A stretch of 64,000 nucleotides of DNA from Novosphingobium sp. HII-3. GTDB lineage: Bacteria > Pseudomonadota > Alphaproteobacteria > Sphingomonadales > Sphingomonadaceae. Shown one piece after another: positions 17,222 through 25,249 of this stretch. Made by a program: the position numbers and the translations under genes. The DNA is taken from NCBI RefSeq assembly GCF_002916655.1, contig NZ_PPSM01000025.1:302348-366347 (forward strand), given 5' to 3'. Numbering within the stretch: the stretch's first letter is position 1; every line of letters starts with the position of its first letter. The notes under the pieces are model-generated. The model was given only the letters and a program-made list of their open reading frames with translations. It was not told where the DNA came from and ran no database searches.

Positions 17222-18814
17222 TCAATCTCGGATCAGTTTGCGCAGGGTGTCCATGCGGTCCGCCTCGTGGGCGGGCTTGTCCGTGCGGATGCGGCTGATG
17301 CGGGGGAAACGCATGGCCACGCCGGACTTATGGCGTTTGCTGACGTGTACAGAATCAAACGCGACTTCGAAGACCAGCGACCTGTCCGTTTCCCGCACGG
17401 GGCCGAAGCGGTTGACGGTGTGATTGCGCACATACCTATCGAGCCACTTCAATTCCTCGTCGGTGAACCCGAAGTAAGCCTTGCCGACGGGAAGCAGGTC
17501 TGCGCCTTCGTCCGGATCGCCATCCCAGCAGCCGAAGGTATAGTCCGAGTAGAAGGAACTGCGCTTGCCCGAACCGCGCTGCGCGTACATCAGCACGCAA
17601 TCAACCAGCAGCGGGTCGCGCTTCCACTTGTACCACAATCCCGTCCGCCGCCCCGCCACGTAAGGGCTGTCCCGCCGCTTCAACATGACACCTTCGATCG
17701 CGTCGTCCCGCGCGCGCTCGCGGATGGCCGAAAGCTCCGCGAAGTCCGCAGCGGCAATCACGGCCGAGAGGTCGAAACGCGCCGGGTCAAGCTGCGGAAC
17801 GAGAGCTTCGAGGGCCATTCGCCGTTCGGACCAGGGCCGGGGGCGCAGATCCTTTCCTTCCACAATCAGGGCATCGTACAGCCGGACGAACGCGGGGTAC
17901 TCCTCGCGCATCTTCTTGCTGACCGTCTTGCGCCCGAGCCGCTGCTGCAGGGCGTTGAAGCTGGCCGCGCCGCCTTCCTCTCCGCCTTGGTGTGCGCCCC
18001 GCACAAGGAGTTCTCCGTCCAGCACGGCGTCGATGTGGAGCGCTTCGGCGATTTCGGGAAACGTGGCTGAAATATCATCGCCCGATCGGGAGTAGACGCG
18101 TGTTGCGCCTCCAGCACGTACCACCTGCACGCGGATGCCGTCCCATTTCCATTCCGCCGCATAATCCGCGAGATCGACCTGGGTGTCCTCCAGCCCGTGC
18201 GCGAGCATGAAAGGCCGGAAGAGCGGGATGTCATCGGCGTTCGGCGGCTCGGCACCGTGAGCGGCCCAGTCGAACAGGGCGGTGTAGGGCGGGGCCTGTC
18301 CGTGCCAGTGCTCTTCCACGTCTTCGACCGAGACATCGAAGGCCTGTGCGAACGCGGTCTTGGCGAGGCGCGCGGAAATGCCGATGCGCATGGCTCCCGT
18401 CGCAAGCTTGAGAAGTGCGTAGCGGCCGTTGCCATCGAGCCGGTCGAGCAGCCGGGGAAGTTCGGCCATGACAGTGGCCCGCGTCATGCGGGAGAGGGCG
18501 TCCACCGCTTCGGCAACGGTGGGGGGCGAAGGTGCCTCGGTCGGCTCAGGCCACAGGAGGCTCGCCGTCTCCGCCGAATCGCCCACATATTCGCGGCTGA
18601 GTGTCCACAGCACCGGATCGATCCGCTCCATGAGCAGGTTGCGGATGGTGGAGCTTTTCACGGCGGGGAAATCGAGCCCGTCCGTCAGCGCCGCCAGCGC
18701 CCAACCCCGGTCAGGGTCCGGGGTCGAGCGGAGGTAATCGGCCAGCAGCTTGAGCTTGGCGTTGCGACTTCGCGTGTAGACAAGCGCGTCGAGAAGGGCA
18801 GCGAACTCCTCCAT
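17222..18814 (-). CDS. ATP-dependent DNA ligase (DNA-damage-response LigC/LigB type)
   Basis: The 530-residue ligase has an N-terminal DNA-binding domain (about 1-200), then the adenylation domain with catalytic Lys223 in EWKWDGIRVQ (motif I), VLDGELLV (motif III), EGVMLKRRDSPY (motif IV) and LWYKWKRD (motif V), and a C-terminal OB fold. It seals nicks with ATP, separately from the replicative NAD-dependent ligase. It matches the family annotated as cisplatin-damage-response ligase, which is normally encoded with an SNM1-like exonuclease, an Lhr-type helicase and a phosphoesterase. Only the exonuclease is present here, 82 bases upstream on the same strand. Confidence 0.93.
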   Translation of the reverse strand: MEEFAALLDALVYTRSRNAKLKLLADYLRSTPDPDRGWALAALTDGLDFPAVKSSTIRNLLMERIDPVLWTLSREYVGDSAETASLLWPEPTEAPSPPTVAEAVDALSRMTRATVMAELPRLLDRLDGNGRYALLKLATGAMRIGISARLAKTAFAQAFDVSVEDVEEHWHGQAPPYTALFDWAAHGAEPPNADDIPLFRPFMLAHGLEDTQVDLADYAAEWKWDGIRVQVVRAGGATRVYSRSGDDISATFPEIAEALHIDAVLDGELLVRGAHQGGEEGGAASFNALQQRLGRKTVSKKMREEYPAFVRLYDALIVEGKDLRPRPWSERRMALEALVPQLDPARFDLSAVIAAADFAELSAIRERARDDAIEGVMLKRRDSPYVAGRRTGLWYKWKRDPLLVDCVLMYAQRGSGKRSSFYSDYTFGCWDGDPDEGADLLPVGKAYFGFTDEELKWLDRYVRNHTVNRFGPVRETDRSLVFEVAFDSVHVSKRHKSGVAMRFPRISRIRTDKPAHEADRMDTLRKLIRD

Positions 18815-18895
18815 CAGAGGAAGGCCCTCCGGTGCGTCTCAGGCGGTGAGCCGGCGGCGCGGAGCAGGGGGGCCGTCGCGCCCGGTCGGCGGCTC

Positions 18896-19900
18896 TCAGT
18901 CATCCTCGTCCTCATAGCCCACGAGCGCCAGAGCCCGCGCCTTGCGCTGGTTCAGCTGGCACCAGCGCAGCATCGCCTCCTCCCGGCCGTGCGTGATCCA
19001 CGTCTCAGCCGGGTTTACCTCCACCACGGTCTGCGTCAGCTCGTTCCAGTCCGCGTGGTCGGAGATGACGAGCGGTAGCTCCACCATGCGCTGGCGGGCG
19101 CGTTGACGGACCTGCATCCAGCCTGATGCCATCGCCGTAATCGGATCGGGCAGGCGGCGGCTCCAGCGGTCGTTGAGCGCAGAGGGCGGAGCGACGATGA
19201 TCGCACCGGCCAACTCACCTTTTCCGGCTTCGGACACAAGCCTGAGCGGGCCGAGGTCGATCCCCCAATCCTCGTAGAGCCGACACATGCGTTCCATCGC
19301 CCCGTGAAGCCAGATCGTGTCGCGGTGCCCCGCGCGGCGCAGCTCCGCGATCAGGCGCTGCGCCTTGCCCAGCGCGTAAGCGCCAACGAGGACGCAGCGC
19401 TCGGGGTTGGCGGCAAGGGCGGAAAGGAGTTTGGCGATCTCCTGTTCCACCGGAGGATGGCGGAAGACCGGAAGGCCGAAGGTGGCCTCGGTGATCAGCA
19501 CATCGCAGGGCGTCACTTCGAACGGCGGACAGGTGGGATCGGGACGGCGCTTGAAATCTCCGGTTACGACTATGCGCTCTCCGGCATGCTCCAGGAGGAT
19601 CTGGGCTGACCCGAGTACATGACCGGCAGGTATCCAGGTGGCGGCAACGCCGCCCGGCAGGGCGATGCGCTCTCCGTAAGGCACAGGCACTGCCCCTGCC
19701 TCGGTGGCGTAGCGCAGCTTCATGATTGCGAGCGTCTCAGGCGTGGCGAAAGTGGACCCGTGGCCGCCGCGCGCGTGATCGGCGTGGCCGTGAGTGACAA
19801 GGGCCCTGTCGACGGGCCGGGACGGATCGATCCAGCAATCGGCAGGAACGACGTGAATTCCCCAGGGCTCGGGTCTGATCCAGGAGAAATCGCGGGCCAT
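18896..19900 (-). CDS. Ligase-associated DNA damage response exonuclease (metallo-beta-lactamase fold)
   Basis: The 334-residue protein has the metallo-beta-lactamase motif THGHADHARGG (His37, His39, Asp41, His42), VVTGDFKRRPDPTC, and later histidines in WISDHADWNEL-like (ISDHADW) and WITHGREEAML segments, typical of the beta-CASP/SNM1-related nucleases. It is predicted to process damaged DNA ends in the cytoplasm. It is transcribed before the ATP-dependent ligase; the gap of 82 bases suggests one operon. The immediate start is ATG 19900, with an AAGGA-like sequence close upstream on the coding strand weakly visible. Confidence 0.9.
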   Translation of the reverse strand: MARDFSWIRPEPWGIHVVPADCWIDPSRPVDRALVTHGHADHARGGHGSTFATPETLAIMKLRYATEAGAVPVPYGERIALPGGVAATWIPAGHVLGSAQILLEHAGERIVVTGDFKRRPDPTCPPFEVTPCDVLITEATFGLPVFRHPPVEQEIAKLLSALAANPERCVLVGAYALGKAQRLIAELRRAGHRDTIWLHGAMERMCRLYEDWGIDLGPLRLVSEAGKGELAGAIIVAPPSALNDRWSRRLPDPITAMASGWMQVRQRARQRMVELPLVISDHADWNELTQTVVEVNPAETWITHGREEAMLRWCQLNQRKARALALVGYEDEDD

Positions 19901-19904
19901 TCAA

Positions 19905-19936
19905 GGAAAATGGAGCGGGAACCACCTTGTTCCCGC
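19905..19936 (-). terminator. Candidate terminator downstream of clpA
   Basis: An 8-bp perfect stem GCGGGAAC/GTTCCCGC (19915-19922 with 19929-19936) with a 6-base loop lies 34 bases after the clpA stop and is followed on the minus strand by CCATTTTCC. It separates clpA from the exonuclease-ligase operon. Confidence 0.5.
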
Positions 19937-19969
19937 CCCATCGTCAATCGTCAGGCAAAGCCGTCGCTA

Positions 19970-22339
19970 TCAATCGTCGGCGCTGGCCTCGGGATGATTG
20001 CCCGGCTTCTTCGCCTGCTTCACGGGCACCTTCTTCTTCGCCTTGGCCATCTTCGGAGGCGACGGAGTCAGTTCGAAGTTGAGCGCGTTGTCCTTGACCG
20101 AAACATGCACTTCACCGCCATTGGCCAGCTTGCCGAACAGCAGTTCCTCCGCCAGTGGCTGCTTGACCTTCTCCTGGATGACGCGGCCCATCGGGCGCGC
20201 ACCGTAGAGCTTGTCGTAACCGCGGTCCCCCAGCCATGCGCGGGCGTCGGAATCGAACTGGATGTGGACGTTCTGGTCCGCCAGCTGCAGTTCCAGCTGA
20301 AGGATGAACTTGTCCACGACCCGGCTGATGGTGTCCTTGGCCAGATAAGCGAAGGGCACGATCGCATCGAGGCGGTTGCGGAATTCCGGCGTGAACATCT
20401 GCTTCACGGCCTCGTCCCCGGCGTCGGCCTTGGACGTGTCACCGAAGCCGATGCCCTGCTTGGCCATGTCGGACGCGCCCGCGTTGGTGGTCATGATGAG
20501 CACAACGTTGCGGAAATCGACCGTCTTGCCGTGGTGATCGGTCAGTCGGCCGTTGTCCATCACCTGCAGCAGGATGTTGAACAAGTCAGGATGCGCCTTC
20601 TCGATCTCGTCGAGCAGGAGGACGCAATGCGGATTCTGGTCGATCGCGTCAGTCAGCAGGCCGCCCTGGTCGAAACCGACATAGCCCGGAGGCGCACCGA
20701 TCAGGCGGCTGACGGAATGACGTTCCATGTACTCGGACATGTCGAAGCGCTTCAGTTCGATGCCCATGATCGTGGCGAGCTGGCGGGCCACTTCGGTCTT
20801 GCCGACGCCGGTGGGGCCGGAGAACAGGAACGAGCCGATCGGCTTGTCCGGGTCACGCAAACCTGCCCGGCTCAGCTTCATCGCCGTGGAAAGGACGCCG
20901 ATGGCCTTGTCCTGGCCGAAGACAACGCGCTTCAGGTCACGCTCAAGGTTCTCCAGCGCCTTCTTGTCGTCCGAGGAAACCGACTTGGGCGGGATGCGCG
21001 CCATCGTCGCGATCACGGCTTCGATCTCGCGCGCGGTGATGGTTTTCTTGCGGCGGCTGGGCGGCAGCAGCATCTGCATCGCGCCCACTTCGTCGATCAC
21101 GTCGATCGCCTTGTCGGGCAGCTTGCGGTCGTTGATGTAGCGGGCCGAAAGCTCGACGGCGGTCTTGATCGCGTCAGGCGTGTACTTGACGCGGTGGTGT
21201 TCCTCGAACGCGCTGCGCAGGCCGCGCAGGATCTTGATCGTATCCTCCACGGTGGGTTCGTTCACGTCGATCTTCTGGAACCGGCGCAGCAGAGCGCGAT
21301 CCTTCTCGAAGTGGTTGCGGAACTCCTTGTAGGTGGTCGAACCGATGCAGCGGATCGTCCCGCCCGATAGGGCGGGCTTGAGCAGGTTCGACGCATCCAT
21401 CGCACCGCCGCTGGTGGCGCCAGCGCCGATCACAGTGTGGATCTCGTCGATGAAGAGGACCGCGTGCGGCATCTTCTCCAGTTCGGAGACGACCTGCTTG
21501 AGGCGTTCTTCGAAATCGCCGCGATAGCGCGTGCCCGCCAGGAGGCTTCCCATGTCAAGCGAGTAGATGACAGCTTCGGCCAGCACTTCGGGCACTTCGC
21601 CCTCGACGATCTTGCGCGCGAGGCCTTCGGCGATGGCGGTCTTGCCGACGCCCGGATCGCCGACGTAGAGCGGGTTGTTCTTGGAACGGCGGCACAGGAT
21701 CTGGATCGTGCGGTCCACTTCGGGGCCGCGTCCGATCAGCGGGTCCACCTTGCCCGACAACGCCTTTTCATTGAGGTTGACGGTGAACTGGTCGAGCGCG
21801 GAGTCCTTCTTGCTGGCGGACGCTTTGGCCTCGGCCTTGTCCTCGGGCGTCGGCGGGGTTTCCTCCGACCCCTTCGGGCTGCGATCCTCGACCCGCTTGC
21901 CGCCCTTGCCGATGCCGTGGCTGATGTAGCTGACGGCGTCGAGACGGCTCATGTCCTGCTGCTGCAGGAAGTAGACCGCATACGAATCGCGTTCGGAGAA
22001 CAGGGCGACGAGCACGTTGGCGCCGGTCACGGTGTCCTTGCCGGACGATTGGACATGCAGGATCGCGCGTTGGATCACGCGCTGGAAGCCGGCGGTAGGG
22101 GCGGGGTCGCCCTTCTCCTCGGTCTTGAGCGACTGATATTCCTGATCGAGGTACTGACGTACCACGTCTCCGAGGTCGCCAAGCTCCACGCCGCAAGCCT
22201 GCATGACCTGGGCTGCGTCGCTGTCGTCGATCAGCGCGAGCAGGAGATGCTCGAGCGTCGCGTACTCGTGGCTCCGCTCAGACGCGTGAGACAGAGCCGA
22301 GTGCAGGGTCTTTTCAAGGCTTTGGGCGAAACTTGGCAT
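19970..22339 (-). CDS. clpA: ATP-dependent Clp protease ATP-binding subunit ClpA
   Basis: The 789-residue AAA+ unfoldase works with ClpP. It has an N-terminal Clp_N double repeat (SLEKTLHSALSHASERSHEYATLEH, broken here only for length), a first AAA module with Walker A GDPGVGKTAIAEGLA, and a second with GPTGVGKTEVARQLA and LLLDEIEKAHPDLF. The lack of the long ClpB middle coiled coil, and the C-terminal D2 domain, identify ClpA. The last 30 residues are unusually basic (KKKVPVKQAKKPG). ClpS, the usual upstream neighbour of clpA, is not present in the 160 bases before the start or beyond. Confidence 0.96.
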   Translation of the reverse strand: MPSFAQSLEKTLHSALSHASERSHEYATLEHLLLALIDDSDAAQVMQACGVELGDLGDVVRQYLDQEYQSLKTEEKGDPAPTAGFQRVIQRAILHVQSSGKDTVTGANVLVALFSERDSYAVYFLQQQDMSRLDAVSYISHGIGKGGKRVEDRSPKGSEETPPTPEDKAEAKASASKKDSALDQFTVNLNEKALSGKVDPLIGRGPEVDRTIQILCRRSKNNPLYVGDPGVGKTAIAEGLARKIVEGEVPEVLAEAVIYSLDMGSLLAGTRYRGDFEERLKQVVSELEKMPHAVLFIDEIHTVIGAGATSGGAMDASNLLKPALSGGTIRCIGSTTYKEFRNHFEKDRALLRRFQKIDVNEPTVEDTIKILRGLRSAFEEHHRVKYTPDAIKTAVELSARYINDRKLPDKAIDVIDEVGAMQMLLPPSRRKKTITAREIEAVIATMARIPPKSVSSDDKKALENLERDLKRVVFGQDKAIGVLSTAMKLSRAGLRDPDKPIGSFLFSGPTGVGKTEVARQLATIMGIELKRFDMSEYMERHSVSRLIGAPPGYVGFDQGGLLTDAIDQNPHCVLLLDEIEKAHPDLFNILLQVMDNGRLTDHHGKTVDFRNVVLIMTTNAGASDMAKQGIGFGDTSKADAGDEAVKQMFTPEFRNRLDAIVPFAYLAKDTISRVVDKFILQLELQLADQNVHIQFDSDARAWLGDRGYDKLYGARPMGRVIQEKVKQPLAEELLFGKLANGGEVHVSVKDNALNFELTPSPPKMAKAKKKVPVKQAKKPGNHPEASADD

Positions 22340-22500
22340 TTAAGCGACCTTCATTGTGAGGGACGGCTCTCCCGGGAGGTAAATGGCCCGCAGGGGAGAT
22401 TGGCGAGCCATGCTTTGGGTCTTGATATAGGAAACGATCGATAGTCTTGCGAGGTTGCCCCTCACCAACCTTTTAGAGCGGCAGGCTAAGGCTGCGCCCG

Positions 22501-22719
22501 TCATTCTGATCGGGGCCTGAACAAGGCTTCCGCCGCAAGGCGATGGGCCGCCGACGTTTCGCGATGCTGTCGAATGCGGTCAATTTCTGCGTCAAGGAGG
22601 GCAAGTCGCGCGTCGAGTTCATCCAGCGAGTAGCGCTCCAGGCTTTCGCTGGCGAGAAGGCTGGCAGCGCCCAAGTCATTCTTGGACGACCGCAGCGGCG
22701 GTCGATCATCGTCGTCCAT
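22501..22719 (-). CDS. DUF1192 family small protein
   Basis: The 72-residue protein begins with an acidic MDDDDRPP and contains the family core LESYSLDELDARLALLDAEIDRI-type sequence (here ERYSLDELDARLALLDAEI), followed by a basic stretch. DUF1192 proteins are short, alphaproteobacterial and uncharacterised, and probably helical. It lies upstream of clpA on the same strand and is divergent from the quinone oxidoreductase gene. Confidence 0.85.
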   Translation of the reverse strand: MDDDDRPPLRSSKNDLGAASLLASESLERYSLDELDARLALLDAEIDRIRQHRETSAAHRLAAEALFRPRSE

Positions 22720-22823
22720 TGCACCGCAGCATCCAACGGGAACCCCTTCGAGTCAATGGCCGGCAAGGGCGGGCGCGGAAAGGGTGTTCCCCAGACCCGC
22801 GATCCTGTGGCACAGGGAAGCTC

Positions 22824-23828
22824 ATGGTAGCAGACCTCCCCGCAACGATGACGGCGGTGGGCTTCGACGCCCCCGGCGGTCCTGAAGTCCTCCGTCCCGA
22901 GACCCTGCCGGTGCCACGGCCCGGCGCCGGGGAAGTGCTGATCAAGGTTGCTTATGCGGGGGTGAACCGCCCCGATGTCGTCCAGCGTCGGGGCAGTTAC
23001 CCTCCGCCTCCCGGCGCCTCGCCCATTCCGGGGCTGGAGATTTCCGGCACTGTCGCCGCGTTGGGCGAGGGCGTGACGCAGTTCGTGCCGGGCGAGCCGC
23101 TGTGCGCGCTCGTGTCCGGCGGCGGTTATGCGCAGTACTGCATCGCCAAGGCCAGCCACTGCCTGCCCGTGCCGGATGGCCTGGGCATGGATCAGGCCGC
23201 AGCCTTGCCGGAAACGCTGTTCACCGTGTGGCACAACGTGTTCGAGCGCGGACACGCGCGGGAGGGCGAGTGGCTGCTCGTCCACGGGGGAACGAGCGGG
23301 ATCGGCACGATGGCGTCTATGCTGGGTCGTCATTTCGGTCTGACAGTCATCGTCACCTGCGGGTCGGCGCAGAAATGCGAGGCGGCGCTGGCGATCGGCG
23401 CTCACCACGCGATCGACTACAAGGCGACTGACTTCGTGGAGGAAGTCGCGCGCATCACGCAGGGGCGCGGCGTGGACGTCGTGCTGGACATGGTGGCCGG
23501 CAGCTACGTTCCGCGCAATCTCAAGTGCCTTGCGCCGGACGGGCGGCATGTGACCATCGCGGTGCAGGGTGGTGCGAAGGCGGAGCTGAACATGGCGGTC
23601 GTGATGACACGGCGGTACACGCTGACTGGCTCCACGCTGCGCCCCCGTTCGGATGAGTTCAAGGGGCTCGTGGCAGGGGAGATCCTCGAAAACGCCTGGC
23701 CGCTCGTGGAGGAGGGCTTGCTGCGACCGGTCATGGACGTGCAGTTCCCGCTGGCCGAGGCGGCGGCTGCGCACGCCCGGATGGAAGCCGGAGATCACGT
23801 GGGCAAGATCGTCCTCTCGGTCGCATGA
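22824..23828 (+). CDS. NAD(P)H quinone oxidoreductase, MDR superfamily
   Basis: The 334-residue protein is a zinc-independent medium-chain dehydrogenase/reductase of the quinone oxidoreductase (PIG3-like) type. It has the N-terminal GroES-like domain (PVPRPGAGEVLIKVAYAGVN), the NADPH-binding segment LLVHGGTSGIGTMASMLGR and GRGVDVVLDMVAG. It lacks the structural-zinc cysteines of alcohol dehydrogenases. The start ATG 22824 follows AGGGA at good spacing; upstream codons in frame are not conserved-looking. It probably reduces quinones using NADPH in the cytoplasm. A parS-like site lies 43 bases after its stop. Confidence 0.92.
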   Translation: MVADLPATMTAVGFDAPGGPEVLRPETLPVPRPGAGEVLIKVAYAGVNRPDVVQRRGSYPPPPGASPIPGLEISGTVAALGEGVTQFVPGEPLCALVSGGGYAQYCIAKASHCLPVPDGLGMDQAAALPETLFTVWHNVFERGHAREGEWLLVHGGTSGIGTMASMLGRHFGLTVIVTCGSAQKCEAALAIGAHHAIDYKATDFVEEVARITQGRGVDVVLDMVAGSYVPRNLKCLAPDGRHVTIAVQGGAKAELNMAVVMTRRYTLTGSTLRPRSDEFKGLVAGEILENAWPLVEEGLLRPVMDVQFPLAEAAAAHARMEAGDHVGKIVLSVA

Positions 23829-23870
23829 GCCAGGCCTGTTGGCGGCGCACTCCTTCGCGCGGAAAATCGC

Positions 23871-23884
23871 GTTCCACGTGGAAC
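23871..23884. promoter_or_regulatory. parS-like ParB-binding palindrome (site 3)
   Basis: GTTCCACGTGGAAC is identical to site 1 and perfectly palindromic. It lies in the intergenic region between the quinone oxidoreductase stop and the TrcR-like gene, upstream of the latter's leader. Confidence 0.7.
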
Positions 23885-23961
23885 CTGTCGGGAGCACGAC
23901 GCAAATTCCCGCCCCTTTTGCTTGCTCCCCCGGCAAAAGTTTCCTAAATCGGTACCGGTGA

Positions 23962-23990
23962 GGCCGCTCCGCGAAGGGGCGGCCCTTATT
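23962..23990 (+). terminator. Hairpin with T-rich tail upstream of the DUF1013 gene
   Basis: A 9-bp stem GGCCGCTCC/GGGGCGGCC with one wobble and a GCGAA loop is followed by CTTATTGTTT. It may end the quinone oxidoreductase transcript, or sit in the leader of the downstream gene, whose ATG is 28 bases further on. Confidence 0.5.
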
Positions 23991-24011
23991 GTTTCCGCCG
24001 GAGATAGAGAC

Positions 24012-24719
24012 ATGAGCCAGCCCACTCCGCTGATGCCGCACGCGACCGCCTCCTGGCTGGTCGACAATACCGCGCTGACGTTTGAGCAGATTGCCGAGTT
24101 TTGCGGTCTGCACATGCTCGAGGTTCAGGCGATGGCCGATGATCTTGCCTCCAGCAAGTACACCGGCCGTGATCCCGTGCGCTCGGGCGAACTGACGATG
24201 GAAGAGATCGAGAAGGGACAGGCCGATCCCGAGTACAAGCTGCGCATGCACAAGGTGCCGCTCGCGCAGAACCGTACCAAGGGCCCGCGCTACACCCCGG
24301 TCTCGAAGCGCCAGGACAAGCCGGACGGCATCGCCTGGATCCTGCGCAACCACCCCGAAGTGTCGGACGCGCAGATCGGCAAGCTGATCGGCACGACCCG
24401 CAACACGATCGCGGCGATCCGCGATCGCTCGCACTGGAACATCAACAACATCACGCCCAAGGACCCGGTGACGCTGGGCCTGTGCTCGCAGCGCGAACTG
24501 GACGCTCTGGTGGCCAAGGCCGCCAAGAAGGCCGGCATCGAAGAGGACCGTCAGAGCGACGAACGCCTGGTCGATGACCGTCAGGCCCTGATCGACGAGC
24601 TTCGTGCCGAGCGTGAAGCCGCCTCGCGGGCCGCCAGCGAAGCCGCTCAGGAAGCGGAAGTCGCTGCCTGGCTTGAGGCCAAGCGCGCGGCTGAGGCCGC
24701 CGAGAGCCGCGGCGAGTAA
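24012..24719 (+). CDS. DUF1013 protein, TrcR-like cell-cycle regulator
   Basis: The 235-residue protein matches the alphaproteobacterial DUF1013 family, one member of which is described as the Caulobacter cell-cycle regulator TrcR. Visible features are a helix-turn-helix-like N-terminal stretch (TALTFEQIAEFCGLHMLEVQ), a central block (GIAWILRNHPEVSDAQIGKLIGTTRNTIAAIRDRSHWN) with a second HTH-like pattern, and a charged helical C terminus rich in Ala, Glu and Arg, probably a coiled coil. ATG 24012 follows a GAGA-rich ribosome-site region. The function is inferred from the family only. Confidence 0.87.
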   Translation: MSQPTPLMPHATASWLVDNTALTFEQIAEFCGLHMLEVQAMADDLASSKYTGRDPVRSGELTMEEIEKGQADPEYKLRMHKVPLAQNRTKGPRYTPVSKRQDKPDGIAWILRNHPEVSDAQIGKLIGTTRNTIAAIRDRSHWNINNITPKDPVTLGLCSQRELDALVAKAAKKAGIEEDRQSDERLVDDRQALIDELRAEREAASRAASEAAQEAEVAAWLEAKRAAEAAESRGE

Positions 24720-24744
24720 GCCGACGCAGGCCGAAGACAAAAAA

Positions 24745-24781
24745 GGGCCGCGGAAGTCGATTTCCGCGGCCCTTTTTTTTG
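24745..24781. terminator. Strong rho-independent terminator, shared by the DUF1013 and bactofilin genes
   Basis: An 11-bp perfect stem GGGCCGCGGAA/TTCCGCGGCCC with a 6-base loop is followed by nine Ts on the plus strand and preceded by As that give a T-run on the minus strand. It can stop transcription from both convergent genes. Confidence 0.85.
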
Positions 24782-24822
24782 TGCTCGGTCTAATTCGCCC
24801 AGCGTTGAGCTACTGAAAACCT

Positions 24823-25248
24823 CTACTCTGCCGCAGCCGGCAGGATCAGGTCGTCGTCCAGCTTCGGCAGGCGAGCAATCGGGGTCGCTGCCGTCTGCGT
24901 CGCGCCTGGCGAAAGCCGGCCGTCGAGCCGAGCTCCCTGTTCGATCGTGAGCGTCTCGTAGGATACGTCACCCTCGATCCGCGCGGTCTTGAGGATGACC
25001 ACGTCGCGGGCCGAGACAGAGCCGCGCACCAGCCCCCCTATGCGAACGGACTGCGCACGGATCGCGCCGTGGATCTCGCTGCCTTCGCCCTGAATTAGTG
25101 CGTTGCAGCTCAGGTCCCCCTGTACGTTGCCGTCAACGTGAAGGTCGGCGCTGGCGGTGATGTCGCCATTCACCGTCACGTCGGCGCCGAGCATGGAGAA
25201 GCTTGAGCCGACGGGTGTCGAGCGCGCGCTTATGAAAGCCTTGGCCAT
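24823..25248 (-). CDS. Bactofilin (polymer-forming cytoskeletal protein)
   Basis: The 141-residue protein has the bactofilin right-handed beta-helix core (SMLGADVTVNGDITASADLHVDG, IHGAIRAQSVRIGGLVRGSVSAR), flanked by short disordered ends. Bactofilins polymerise without nucleotides at the membrane and scaffold peptidoglycan-active proteins, for example in stalk or shape determination. The gene starts one base after the stop of the upstream M23 peptidase, so the two are an operon, matching the known bactofilin/M23 endopeptidase partnership. Confidence 0.93.
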   Translation of the reverse strand: MAKAFISARSTPVGSSFSMLGADVTVNGDITASADLHVDGNVQGDLSCNALIQGEGSEIHGAIRAQSVRIGGLVRGSVSARDVVILKTARIEGDVSYETLTIEQGARLDGRLSPGATQTAATPIARLPKLDDDLILPAAAE

Positions 25249-25249
25249 G

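Noticed and set aside
19619..21370. A 583-codon plus-strand frame opposite clpA and the exonuclease
   Set aside because: It is the antisense shadow of clpA, rich in charged residues, with no family match.
22473..24740. A 755-codon frame on the minus strand opposite the quinone oxidoreductase and DUF1013 genes
   Set aside because: It is antisense to two well-supported genes on the plus strand, has no recognisable domain and has composition expected of high-GC antisense frames.
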